A DNA stretch of 64,000 bases from Aricia agestis (GCF_905147365.1 NC_056418.1:3409262-3473261); one strand, 5' to 3'; counted from the first letter of the stretch, positions 21,395-31,763 are shown. Made by a program: numbers and translations. Notes: generated by a model from the letters alone, not told the origin.

Positions 21395-21775
21395 TGTAGC
21401 TTCACTCTGCATCCTCTATCAGTTGTATCACGGGGAGTGCTCTGAGAAATTGTTCGGAATCATACCTCCTGCAACTTTTCGCCATCGCCCCACGCGAAAA
21501 ATATACTTACCATCCTCATCACCTTGATGAGTGGCAGTCTTCCACCGTGCATTTTTCGCGTAACTTTCTGCCGCGCACAGTAAAACTCTGGAACGAACTG
21601 TCACCAGCAGTATTCCGGACCTATACGACATGCAAACATTCAAGAAGAGAGCGTATTCGGTATTCCCTCTGAAAAGGCCGGCCACGCACCTGACGAGTGT
21701 CCATGGGTGACAGTAGTTGCTTTCCATCAGGTGACTCACAACTCACAAAATTACGCTCGTTTGGCCTCACCCTAA
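21395..21775 (+). pseudogene. LINE reverse-transcriptase C-terminus whose 3' end is shared with SINE-A
   Basis: Three frames in order give ECSEKLFGIIPPATFRHRP, HLDEWQSSTVHFSRNFLPRT continuing VKLWNEL, and YDMQTFKKRAY. This is the C-terminal layout of Jockey/CR1-type LINE polyproteins (an 'LWN' block, then an F-K-K-R helix). At least two frameshifts separate them, so it is dead. The following DNA ('aaaaggccggccacgcacct', 'gagtgtccatgggtgacagt', 'tgctttccatcaggtga') is homologous to the 3' module of every SINE-A here. This family is therefore a likely source of that tail. Confidence 0.7.
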
Positions 21776-21820
21776 GGGTTCCTTGTTAACTACGGAACCC
21801 TAAAATATGCGTCATGTCGA

Positions 21821-21863
21821 TTTTTTTTTATGAAATAAGGGGGCAAACGAGCAAACGGGTCAC
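21821..21863 (-). mobile_element. SINE-A 3' terminal fragment
   Basis: Poly-T plus 'gggcaaacgagcaaacgggt' only; cut at 'cacgg'. Confidence 0.75.
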
Positions 21864-22039
21864 GGCTCACGGTTCACTGAATAATTAAATTAATCAACAA
21901 TCTTGCTCGTAAATAAATAGTACAAGCACACCCGCGTGCACTGTGCAGTGTTTGCTGTAAATAAGAACAAGTATGACAAGTCCGTGTTCGCGTGGAATGG
22001 CGCGTAATTTCAAACGCGGTACAAGACGGTAAGTATAGA

Positions 22040-22135
22040 TGTCCGCATCTGGCACAGTAAAATTTAATACAGACAGACAGACGGCCTGACAGACCGAAAC
22101 TATAAGGGTTCCTTGTTGACTACGAAACCCTAAAA
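22040..22135 (+). mobile_element. Tail family M, 3' part
   Basis: 'acagacagacagacggcctg' then 'aagggttccttgttgactac' and 'gaaaccctaaaaa'. A shorter M end lies at 21771-21804. Confidence 0.65.
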
Positions 22136-22189
22136 AGTAGGTAAGCAAAAATCTTGCGAAAAAACTTTGGTGCTCGAAGTTGGGCTTTG

Positions 22190-22440
22190 AGTGAGATTTC
22201 GTGCATCTACTAACATGAACGGAAGGTGTCGCGTCGAACTGGCATCGTTGCACACCAAAAATTACCGTTAAAATAGCAGTATTAATAACGTTATTTTTAT
22301 ACCTATAGGTATCTAAAAATGTTACCCACAGACTTGTATGAATATTAACGAAATGTGTCGCGTCGAACTGGCAACGTCGCATAACAGAAAATAACGATAT
22401 TTTTACCGGTAATAATAACGGCATTTTTTAAACTATATTT
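22190..22440. repeat. Direct repeat around 'gtcgcgtcgaactggca'
   Basis: Units at 22216-22255 and 22348-22385 share 'tgtcgcgtcgaactggca'; 'aataacgttattttt' words recur between and after. The window's longest open frame (176 codons, minus, 21894-22424) crosses this repeat and the M tail, so I do not consider it a gene. Confidence 0.6.
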
Positions 22441-22908
22441 AAATGTTATGTTACCTACTAGATATCATTAAAAATATCGTTAAGCTACCCTTATAAAAAT
22501 AACGGTACGTAACGGTAATTTTTCTAGTAATCGATAACGTTATGAAGCCATGCTATATATGCTGGAAACATTTTTTACTTTAGTCAAGTTTGTATACAAA
22601 CTACAAAGTTTTGAAACCGACTTTGTAATTTTAAATTTCTTTAGTTAAACAATTTCTATAATGTATTACGACATAAGAATAGTTCTAAGATCAAAGATGA
22701 CGTATATAGTAACATTTGATGATTCTGCTATTTGACAGAAAAGCAATTTGGATTTATTGGACCATTTACGACTTTTCATAGAAAAATGTCAAACAAATGA
22801 ATTGCTTAGTACGAATAATTAAATGAATTGCACGTTAAGAGAAGTTTCAAAATGAATCGTAAATGATTCATTGTATGATTCAACTAAGCGACCATTTTAG
22901 CCCCGTAG

Positions 22909-22985
22909 ATGTAAACCAATTTCGGTTTCGTTTGACAGATCGAGAGTGTTGCTTTATTCCTGCTAGGTAATATTGACTTTATAGT
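22909..22985. mobile_element. Right part of the MITE begun at 19685
   Basis: 'accaatttcggtttcgtttg' and 'tgttgctttattcctgctag' match the right end of the 57389-57675 copy. Confidence 0.6.
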
Positions 22986-22994
22986 TTGATTATG

Positions 22995-23155
22995 TGTCAC
23001 GTCTTCACGCGCCAACAGCTGAGCCAATTTTGCCGTTTGGTATGGAATTACTTTTACTTCCGGTAAAGGACATAGGATACTTTTTCAAGGAAAATGCACC
23101 GGTTCCCGCGCGATAAACTAATTTTGGCGCAACGGAGTTGTGAGAGTCATCTAGA
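22995..23155 (-). mobile_element. Tail family 1 copy
   Basis: 'aaaggacataggatactttt', 'cggttcccgcgcgataaact' and 'ttggcgcaacggagttgtga' on the plus strand are the reverse of the family. Confidence 0.8.
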
Positions 23156-23334
23156 TATATTATAAATAGCATAATATCTATGATAGATGTCCCGTGTCCG
23201 GTATATTTCTCCACTATATAATAAATGTTATTATACTTATAACCTTCCTCTGGAATCACTCTGTCTATTAAAGAAAACCGCATCAAAATCCGTTGCGTTG
23301 TTTTAAAGATTAAAGGGCACAAAGGGACATGAAG

Positions 23335-23472
23335 GAAAAAAAGCAACTTTGTTTTATAATAAGTATAGATGGGCTATCTAACACTGAAATATTTTTTCAA
23401 ATCGGACCAGTAGTTCCTGAGATTAGCGCGTTCAAACAAACAAACTCTTCCGCTTTATAATATTAGTAAAGA
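23335..23472 (-). mobile_element. Tail family 4, 5' part
   Basis: 'gggctatctaacactgaaat' through 'aaacaaactcttccgcttta' and 'taatattagta'. Confidence 0.75.
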
Positions 23473-23989
23473 TTAACTCTAACCTAGACTGGCATAAGTG
23501 GAATTAACTTTTGCTTCCTTGTAGTCCTTCCCACGAATCCGCCAGTCAAAACTAGCTAAGTATAATTTGTTACATTTTTTACAAGTCTGAAATACTCCAT
23601 CAGGTATTTGAACTATTTGCCGGTCTCTTACCTCTATCGAGGGGGAAGTGAGTCAAGCGGCCCTCAGCGCCGGACAAAGGAAGGTGAGAATCGGGTCAAA
23701 GCTAATCTCCACTTAGGCTGTAAGGTGACTTGTACCCGACTGCTAAAGAGGTATGTCTACAATATATTTATCAAAAATGTTTTGAATGTAAAGACTAAAG
23801 ATATAGCCGAAAAATTGTGTTTTGTTTTAAATCTTGCAGTTTACAATAATGTTATGATATAAATTATTATTATTATAATAATTATGTAGAACATGAAATA
23901 TGGCTCATTTTATTGCTCTTAGAATAATTACTTATTAAAAATGAAAATTTTTAGGTTCTGCTACTAAATAGTGACAGTATAATGGTCAT
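23473..23989. other. No confirmed gene; GC-richer patch 23615-23756
   Basis: The patch ('gtgagtcaagcggccctcag', 'ggacaaaggaaggtgagaat') stays open on the plus strand and meets 'aagag|gtatgtc', a possible splice donor near 23751. There is no convincing acceptor. Equally likely an unidentified repeat. Confidence 0.25.
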
Positions 23990-24133
23990 TCCCAATATTT
24001 GATCTATCTCTGGTTTTGCCCTACTAGAGATAGGAATAACTCACATTAGACATTAGAGACATATATTTTATGTCAATTGTGAGCTATTCCTATCTCTAGT
24101 AGGGCAAAACCAGAGATAGATCAAATATTGGGA
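23990..24133. repeat. Near-perfect palindrome, 52-bp arms
   Basis: 'tcccaatatttgatctatct' ... 'ctagagataggaata' is mirrored almost exactly by 24082-24133, with about 40 bases of loop. MITE or inverted duplication. Confidence 0.85.
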
Positions 24134-24147
24134 ACGGCCGTTAGAAG

Positions 24148-24325
24148 TCCACTCGGGCTAACTTGTCGCTAGCGGTCATTGACTCCCTGTCAAAAACTTG
24201 TCATTTTCCATATAAGCCGCGATTGACAATGAGGTGTCAGATACTGTCAATCGTGATTTTATATGGAAAATGACATGTTTTTGACAGGGAGTCAATGACG
24301 CTAGCGACAAGTTAGCCCGAGTGGA
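24148..24325. repeat. Near-perfect palindrome, about 75-bp arms
   Basis: 'tccactcgggctaacttgtc' and 'gacaagttagcccgagtgga' are the ends; 'gactccctgtcaaaaac' and 'gtttttgacagggagtc' follow inside. It lies 14 bases from the previous palindrome. Confidence 0.85.
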
Positions 24326-24406
24326 GTATAGTAGATACAAGTCTATACTTGTATTGATAAAAAATAATGAAAAGCGCTTGCTTAGTTCATTTCAATCTCG
24401 TTTTAA

Positions 24407-24835
24407 GAGCGCATATGACCCTAACTTGACTACATACTTTAACCTAGATCTCAAAATCTGTAAGGTCTAGAAAACTGATTTTTTGACACAAGTAACTTCA
24501 GTTCATGAAGATTAAATGCTCATGACGAAAACACGATTACTCAAAAAATGCTCGATAGTTTCCTTTTTACAAAAAACCTTGTTTTAGACACATTTTTGCT
24601 TGGATCTTCGAAGTTTGCTGTCTCTTCTTTAATATTTTTTAATATCTAAAAAGGTATTGATAAAACCTACATTTGCTCAAAACACTTTTTTCATAATCAT
24701 TATAGTTCGTCTTTTATTCAAGTAAAACTAACTCGGCGATGATTCCGCGCCGTCCTTTTTCACCTGACATATGAAAGACGGGCGTGAGTGTGAAGAGAGA
24801 AGAACGATGATGGATTTTTAGAGTCAGATTAGCTC
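24407..24835. mobile_element. TTAA-flanked repeat, copy 2 (inverted relative to 13799)
   Basis: TTAA at 24403-24406 and 24836-24839. Ends are GAGCGCATATGACCC and, on the other strand, GAGCTAATCTGACTC, a short imperfect inverted repeat. No open frame. A piggyBac-type MITE is the best reading. Confidence 0.75.
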
Positions 24836-25096
24836 TTAAACTGTGAAAAATATTCAAGAAACAGTTTCTTGTATTGAAATAGGTCTACGCGTTTTCAAAG
24901 AGTGAGTATTACGTTAAGATTTCTCGAGGGACTATTAGAAAGGGTGTGACTAAATTTAACGTAAATACCATTGGGAGTTACGATAAACGTGTGCTATTAA
25001 GGTTGATCGTTTGAGATGTACTGAAATATTCTTGGTACATTAGCAGGGTGACTAGTTATCTTGCGACTGAAATTCTAAAGGCAGCTAATTCTAAAG

Positions 25097-25234
25097 GTAG
25101 TCTGTCTGTCTATCTGTTACCTCTTCATGCTGGTACCGCTGAACTGATTTCGCTGAAATTTGGTATGGAGATACTTGAGTTTCAAAGAAATTACTACAAA
25201 CTAATTTTGGCGCAACGGAGTTGCGGGCGTCAAA
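25097..25234 (-). mobile_element. Tail family 1 copy
   Basis: 'tctgttacctcttcatgctg', 'tgaaatttggtatggagata' and 'ttggcgcaacggagttgcgg' in reverse-family order. Confidence 0.8.
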
Positions 25235-25420
25235 AGCAGCGGCGCATCTAGCGGCGCACGGCGTACTAGACGCCCACGCGACTGCTTCCGTCCCGCTGCC
25301 CGCTGATTTAGAGACTGCAGCCTCAGTGACTCCGCGTATGACGTTGCCTACAATTTCATACATCTGCATAGAACCTCAATCAGTCGCAGCAGCTCAGTCG
25401 CGGTGTCATTGAAGCTACAG
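25235..25420. other. GC-rich, coding-like island, strand uncertain
   Basis: About 185 bp with far higher GC than its surroundings ('gcggcgcatctagcggcgca'). The plus frame reads LPADLETAASVTPRMTLPT and closes QSRCH-stop at 25412. The minus frame reads MQMYEIVGNVIRGVTEAAV and is preceded by 'ttctatgcag', a possible acceptor. The LINE tail at 25234 abuts it. It could be a captured or truncated host exon, or unidentified repeat DNA; I do not recognise either protein. Confidence 0.3.
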
Positions 25421-25445
25421 ACGCTCGCTTGGAAAGGCTACCTTA

Positions 25446-25690
25446 AGGGTCAATTCAGCAGGGCCAAAATGGTCACAATATTAAGCAATTCCTCTCAATC
25501 AATTCAGCAAATGAATTGTCAAAACTGTTAAATTGACGAATGTGAAATTAGTACGAATTACTAGACATATGACTGGTAGCAGATTACCTGAGGGCCTAGA
25601 CAAGCGGCAAGCGATTATTATCGTAAACGCCAACGCCAACGCCATAAAATCTATGGGAGTTGACATTAAGGGGCTACCTGGCAATTTCGT
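25446..25690 (+). mobile_element. Partial relative of the 20014 element
   Basis: 'ggccaaaatggtcacaatat' then 'agcaattcctctcaatcaat' match 20017-20060; the similarity ends near 'tcagcaaatg'. 'gattattatcgtaaacgcc' near 25611 recurs inverted near 26238. Confidence 0.5.
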
Positions 25691-26204
25691 CTAAGTTCAA
25701 CCTCTATAAAGTCTGGTGCAATGTAAAGCACAATACCGAAAAAAAAATATGTTGTAGACTGGTCTTTAATCTTCAATTGCTCACGAGGTTTTTTTTTCCA
25801 AACTCAATAGGTTTTCAGAAAAAAAATGTACCGTGGTCATCGATTTTTCTGCAAATATTCTATAAACTTCCTAACCTGTTGGCTTAGAGCATTGAAAATT
25901 TTATATAAATCAATACATTATCAGTTACACTACAGTTCCTCACGAGGAATTTTTAATCGAACAATAACATCCATGTGAAAAGTATAATTTTCTTCTATTT
26001 CGCCCTATTAAGGAGGCGGCGAGCGTCGTAACCGCCACTGTACAAGGCGCGCTGATATGAATGTTATTTTAATGTTCTTTACGTCGATATTCGTACTGGC
26101 AGACATCGACCTGCTAATTTCAGAGCGGTATCAGCCTTAATATTCGCTAGCGAAGCGATGACTTAATAAATGTCAAATCGCATACATTTTCTTCTTCTTC
26201 TTCT
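25691..26204. other. No gene seen
   Basis: AT-rich, then a GC-richer stretch at 26005-26150 without a usable frame. Confidence 0.4.
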
Positions 26205-26592
26205 TTTATTTATGGCAAACCATCGCTTTGTTAGCGTTTACGATAATAGCTTGCCAATTGTCTACTAAGGCTGTTGAATTACTGTCAAAATACAAGTTAT
26301 CACCGTGAAGATTTTTGTTATATTGAGGAGACTTTGCAAACGGACAAAGCTATTTGGTTAGGTCAATTTAATACGGCCGTGCTTTTGAGACTTGTCTGGA
26401 GTACTGCCGTGCCCCCAGATCTGTCGCCTGACATAACCCGACCAAATTACTAAGGTATGCCGTCTGTTGATTAATTAATTCCTCTGATAGACTATCGATG
26501 AGTATTTCGGGTGTATTAATAATAACTAGTGCTGAATTATTAAATGGTTGTGCAACTGTGGTTGTGGATTTCGGATCATCAATGGGAGACAA
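26205..26592 (-). pseudogene. Degenerate C-terminal coding remnant with an AAG-repeat tail, LINE-like
   Basis: One minus-strand frame runs from KSTTTVAQPFNNSALVII through SEELINQQTAYLSNLVGL to DSNSTALVDNWQAIIVNANK. It is broken by two stops (at 26365-26367 and about 15 bases later) and ends in a stop followed at once by 'aataaaagaagaagaag'. A terminal codon run, a polyadenylation-like signal and a simple tandem tail is how many LINEs end. The family is not recognised and no catalytic motif remains. Confidence 0.4.
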
Positions 26593-27533
26593 ACTCTAAA
26601 GGGACTAAACAGACTAACAATAGGCTGGAAATCAATAATTATTACCAAACTTGCTACGTCTTGGGGTCGCATCGTCTCTTGCTATTACACAACACAAATA
26701 CGTACAGTAGTGTAACTCAGCTGTGCTACTAAAATAAAGTTAGTGCGCGATAAAGACAAGTTATGAAAATAATTTTAATATCCCATAAAAAGTATTTTAA
26801 AACAGTTTATTAAATGAAATGAAAATTTGTCAGGTTTATTACCCCACTTTAAATATTATAGATTCATAATGTTGTCTAAAAACCGTGAGCGTGTAGAAAA
26901 TTTTGTTCAGCGTCTCAAACCCAAAACATTTTTATTCAGCATATTTTTTTTCAAATGTTCTCTGAACGTCGGAACTACATGGGCGCCTACCACCGGTTCG
27001 GGAACTAACCCGGCGTAAGAAACTCGCTCTACTCCTTGGCTGAGTGTACAGTGTACGCAAGCAACGTGATTGGTCTCTAAAGTTATATGAGAACACACGT
27101 ATCTATGCGTGTGCTCCATCAGGCAGTCTCGTATGAAGTTCGTCTACTGTAACTATTTATACTATGCTATACTATGCTACGAGACCGCAGCGACCCGCTA
27201 GCGCTCCATTACTAAATAGTTCTCAGCTATATCGATCAAACTGTTTATTAATAACCATGTTCTGAACATGTTTAATCCAAGGGTTCCCAACCTTTTCTTG
27301 GTCAGAGACCACTAAGTGGTTTATTTTTATTACGTGTTCAAGTCTTGAACACAGAGCAGAATAGAAGCACTGTTAATTTTTTATGTATATGTTTTATTGT
27401 TCCTTTATTTTTAGTAAAATATAGAGTAAACACTCTCAACTCTTTTAGAGCTGCTACTTTCACAGTGAATTCTAAATAAGCGACACATACACACACAGCA
27501 CACTATGACACTACGTATTATCATTTAGTTACA
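26593..27533. other. No gene; two repeat fragments
   Basis: 'gcctaccaccggttcgggaa' at about 26985 resembles a common lepidopteran LINE word. 'agggttcccaaccttttctt' at 27281 resembles a hAT terminal repeat, with no partner end found. 'ctgctactttcacagtgaat' near 27452 is shared with the palindrome at 32183. Confidence 0.45.
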
Positions 27534-28227
27534 GCCCCTATTAGGGTATGTTATTCGAATATTCGAATACTCGTTTTATTCGAATATTCGACGATTTTAT
27601 TATTCGAATATTCGCTAATTTATTTTTCGAATAATTCGAATAGTAAAAATATTTTTTATTTTTGTTTAAAATGCTATTAAACATAAAATTTACATGGAAT
27701 AAGAACATAATTAAGTTTATTTCAGAAATATAATATTTTTTATGAATATTCTACATCTTTAATGATAATATTATAATATATATAAGGGTGCTTTCACAAA
27801 AAAAGGGCAACTTTTGAAGGTATTTTGTCTTCATTATATTATTTAATTTGTTATTAAATTCCCTGTTAGTGTACATGATAGGTGATCAATTAATTGTATC
27901 TTATCTAAAAAGGCCAGTCACTTTATGCCTTAATTTAGGAAATTTTTAGAGTTTTGCTGACTTACGCATCTAGGGACTGACAACTTTAAACCCTTCATGT
28001 GTTATTCTGACTCGCACTTAGCTGATTTTATTATTTTTTAGGACTACGTCGGGTCGAAACTTCTTATAGAATATATAAAGAGTGGAACTGCATCACAAAA
28101 GTATATATTTTTCAACATTTGGGCCAGACTAAAGCTGTTTGTTTGACTGCTCTTGATGAGTTTCAGCTTTTGATGTAATATTTTCAATAATTGTTTTTCT
28201 TCAGTCTATTAAAATTTTTTTTAAGTA

Positions 28228-28318
28228 TATAAAGCTTGAGAAGGCTTCAACAATATAACGAAATACATATATTGTTGAAGCCTTCTCAGGCTTCAACAAT
28301 ATATGTAGGTATTTCGTT
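28228..28318. repeat. Compound palindrome
   Basis: 'gagaaggcttcaacaatata' and 'atattgttgaagccttctc' pair, and 'aggcttcaacaatatatgta' repeats the arm a third time; 'ataacgaaata/tatttcgttat' forms the outer pair. Confidence 0.7.
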
Positions 28319-28440
28319 ATCGTACTGAAGTTTTCATACTAAACGTCAGTCCGAGCGCCTTTAGAAGCTAGGGCCTGATGGTCTAGGGACTGATTATTTG
28401 GAATAAAATTGAACTTGAAATTCTGTTGCAAATAACATTA

Positions 28441-29210
28441 TAATAATAATAATAACCATTTATTTCAGATCACAAAGAATCCATAGTGTTAGTAGAAATA
28501 CAATTAAATTTTAAATTATGTTAGTACATTACATTCTAATTCTTATAGTAAAAAAAATATTTGTTAGGAATGGTAAGGCATTGAAACTAATAATGAGCCA
28601 TTCTCTATGTAACATGCACCTCTATCCAATGCCTTATCAAACTATTAAAATTGTCAGTTAATACCCTTAGAATGCTGTTATGACTACTTCTGACACGCTG
28701 CATCAATGACGCCACTCGTTTTCTTACTATAGCGTTAAAGCCATCAGTGCGCATTTCGGCAAACATTCCTGAGGTACAACAGTACCTCGGTAGTCCTAAC
28801 AGCATTCTAAAGATATTATTGTACTGAACACGAAGAGCATTTATCGCACGCTGGGTGTAGCTCGCCCATAGATTGCATGTGTAAAAGGACTGGCAGTAAG
28901 CTTTAAATAAAGTCACTTTCACCTCTGTAGAGCATCTTGCAAATCTCCGAGCTAACATGTTCCCACGTACGGCCAATGCCCTTCGCTCCCTCTCAATGTC
29001 TACTACATCGTCGGCAAGCGAGTCAGTTACCCAATGACCCAGGTATTTGAATTTATTGACTCTAGTAAGTGGAACTTCATTAAGAAACACGGGTGGTATT
29101 GTGCTAACTTTGTGTTCACGGGGTTGAAAAACAAGAAGTTCACTTTTCTTAGAGTTATACCTGAGTCCTTGGGCCTCGGCATACGCTTGACACTTGCCTA
29201 GCAGTTTTCT
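28441..29210 (-). pseudogene. 5'-truncated LINE: reverse transcriptase C-terminal part
   Basis: The minus-strand frame (28605-29090, open upstream to about 29205) reads KKSELLVFQP, FKYLGHWVTDSL, ARRFARCSTEVKVTLFKAY, and ALRVQYNNIFRMLLGLPRYC. These are the post-catalytic 'thumb' and C-terminal blocks of a non-LTR reverse transcriptase; the YADD core is missing. The stop is followed by about 150 bp of untranslated sequence, 'aaataaatggttattattat' and a (TTA)n tail at 28441-28455. It lies inside the hAT-like element, so it inserted later. A second 3' end of this family is at 57690-57780. Confidence 0.85.
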
Positions 29211-30670
29211 TCACCATACTTTCAGAATCCATTATTTCATGTTTATTTTGCACAAACGTTAACAGATTACAGTTGTTGCATTTCAATAAATTCGAAGACA
29301 TCATTATACTTTCACAAATTAGCACATTATCCGATTCATTTACTTCCGCACGCTTCGGGCGTTAGAGCGAGACTGATTATAAAGCCTAATATGATATTGC
29401 GAACAATACCGACGTATTACTTATAAAATATATTGATTAATTCATAAGAATTTAATATCAATAAACAACAAAATTACTTATCTAGGGACTGAACAAGTGA
29501 CTGGAATTACCACGTGGTGGCCCACAAACTTTCATTTTTGCACTGATTTATAAAATGACCGCCGCAGAGCGAGTGTTGTCAGAGAATAACTTCATATAAG
29601 GCTCTTAAATTTACTAACAATATTCAACGCACATTCTAATGATGTCGCGAAATTTTAAAATTCGTAAGTGGCTAGGGCTTGGCGAATAAAGTTGAGGACA
29701 TTTAACTCATTCGAAAAAAAAAATTATTGTTTATTTTAACTACAAAATACTCACTTAATTAGCTGCGAGTACTTAAACATTTTAAAAAATATTAATAAAT
29801 ATAAGAATAAACATAGTACTTTTTTAAATTTGGATTCCTAGATACAAAATTTCGGAGAACGGACATGCCTACGGCCTGACATTTGAGACATATAAAACAG
29901 ATTTTAAATATTATCTAGTATGTTACTTTTAACATAATTTGGGGGATAAATTAAACACATTGTAAACTATTATTTAGCATTTGTGGTAGTAAATAATTAT
30001 TATTGATTTTAACTGAAATGTGCTGCGGAAACGAAGTTTCCCTATTTTTGTGAAACCACCCATAAATCTGTTTTTAGTCTAACTGATGAGTATACGACCA
30101 TTCATCGTCGCCGTTGACCATGTTTTAGAAACGTCTAATAAATTCATTTGCATAATTTTAGGCAAAATAACGACTTTGCCTAAAGACATGAAAATGAAGA
30201 TATTATAAACTCATTTCAGTCATGGATTTCAGTATCGTCAGTAATGGTCGCTCACGATCTGTATTCATTGACTTCTTTCAAGCATAATCACATGAGAAAA
30301 TTAAAAGGTGCTACGATCGAAAACGGCTTACACTTTACAGCCTTTCTTTTATTGCCCAGTTGTAACTTTAAAATATACATTTTTAAAGTGTTTAACGATA
30401 AAAATTAACTATGTCATTCGCAAAGATTTATGTTGATAAAAGTAAAAATTAGAATTTCTTACTTCGTAGTATTAACAAAATAGGTTGTACATGGTTGTAC
30501 GAAGTTTTTTGTTACTTTTGTTCAGAGTTTTCAGCATTTTTCAAAAATTTATAATTATTCTAATATTCGAATTATTCGAAAACTTTTCTAAAATATTCGA
30601 ATTATTCGAATAGTAAATTTGTCGAATAATAACATTCGCTACCCCCTATATAATGTCGATTTACCTATAG

Positions 30671-30838
30671 TAGTACAGTTCGACAAGGCTTTATTTGAAC
30701 GTAGGTGGCATTGACGGCCGGAGTGCTGCTGGTAAAGGAGAACTGTCAAACACATGTCAAAAATGACGTTTTTCTATGATAGAAGCGTTTAGTTCCTTTT
30801 CTCGCCACGTTCAAATGAAGCCTTGTCGAACTGTACTA
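30671..30838. mobile_element. MITE with 'tagtacagttcgacaagg' inverted ends
   Basis: Left 'agtacagttcgacaaggctt' and right 'aagccttgtcgaactgtact' are perfect inverses over about 20 bp; the arms continue imperfectly. TA dinucleotides at both borders would fit mariner-type mobilisation. A partial relative is at 31764-31885. Confidence 0.75.
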
Positions 30839-30841
30839 TCG

Positions 30842-31407
30842 AATCATGCAAGTAAATTTTTGAAAATAAAAAATATTTTGTATGACGTACTATGGCAACT
30901 TTATGCCGATAGGCGCCAGCGGCTATGACCCGGCCGAATTTTATTTATGATACGTATAAAAAAAAAAACTTCACAGATCTATAGTTATTGTACTACTAAG
31001 ACATAATCATTTTACTGCGGGAAAACAACCATTAAAATTTCACGGAAAGGACATATGAACCGTAAATTTAGTAAAGACTAGCGAATATGCTAAAAGAAGT
31101 TCGCCGGGTCAGCTTCATCGGAAGATTGAACAAACAATGACCCAAAACTCCGTAACCCAAATTCAATCCAAACAGAGTCATAAACCATTCGTTTGATAAA
31201 TACGTCTCAGATCGAATATAAATTAAATAAGTCCCTGGATCACCGGGATTTTTATTGATGGCCGTAATTTATTTGAGCAGCACCCACAGTGGAGAAATAT
31301 TAAAGGCATTACAGCAAAAAGGCCTCCCGATTTATGATCCGATGTTTGATAACGTTTTCACGACGTTCGTTCGATTCTCAATTGGCTGAAAGCTTCTTTA
31401 AAACCGC
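30842..31407. other. No gene seen
   Basis: AT-rich; 'ggccgtaatttatttgagca' and neighbours show no repeat partner in the window. Confidence 0.4.
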
Positions 31408-31458
31408 TAAGGGTGGGTTGCACTAACTTACTTTAACTACAGTTTGTTTGTGTAAATA

Positions 31459-31626
31459 CCGCTATCCTTGAAATCATCAAATGAGACCGTCAAAATGAAC
31501 AAATTTTTCTAAGAGAACAATGCTGGGTATGAAGACGGCATTTTTTTTTGAGTTCCCAGCATTGTTCTCATAGAAAAAGTTGTTCATTTTGACGGTCTCA
31601 TTTGATGGTTTCAAGGATAACGATTA
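31459..31626. repeat. 168-bp palindrome nested in the 31408 MITE
   Basis: 'tgagaccgtcaaaatgaaca' and 'tgttcattttgacggtctca' pair; 'gagaacaatgctggg' and 'cccagcattgttctc' lie nearer the loop. A rearranged relative is at 56408-56588. Confidence 0.8.
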
Positions 31627-31763
31627 ACGGCGTTTACACAAACACACTGTATAACTGTAACTTTAACTATAACTTTAATTTTAACTACAATGCAAAATGT
31701 CAAATCTTTAGTTAAAGTAAAAAATGGACGCCATATTTAACTACAACCATAGGCTTTAAATGC

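Larger units (their letters stand above)
20014..22908. mobile_element. 2.9 kb interval bounded by inverted 'cggggctaaaatgg' ends
   Basis: 'cggggctaaaatgg' at 20014 and its exact reverse complement ending at 22908 bound the interval. The sequences outside both ends are the two halves of one MITE family, with YAG-type trinucleotides at the junctions. The interval contains no transposase. It holds a tail family 2 copy, a SINE-C fragment, a LINE remnant, a SINE-A fragment and an M tail, so it probably grew by later insertions into a shorter element. Confidence 0.5.
27542..30641. mobile_element. hAT-like element, 3.1 kb, non-autonomous
   Basis: The flanks GCCCCTAT (27534-27541) and CCCCCTAT (30642-30649) match at 7 of 8 bases, the target duplication length of hAT transposons. 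The ends TAGGGTATGTTATTCG and (reverse) TAGCGAATGTTATTATTCG are imperfect inverted repeats. They are followed by clusters of 'attcgaatattcg' (27554-27640) and 'attcgaattattcgaa' (30562-30615), subterminal repeats of the kind hAT transposases bind. The interior is AT-rich and holds a palindrome and a LINE fragment but no transposase frame. Confidence 0.65.

Noticed and set aside
21894..22424. 176-codon minus-strand frame, the longest in the window
   Set aside because: It spans a direct repeat and a known tail family, and duplicates the same residues (RRCQFDAT and QRCQFDATPS) because of the DNA repeat. No domain recognised.
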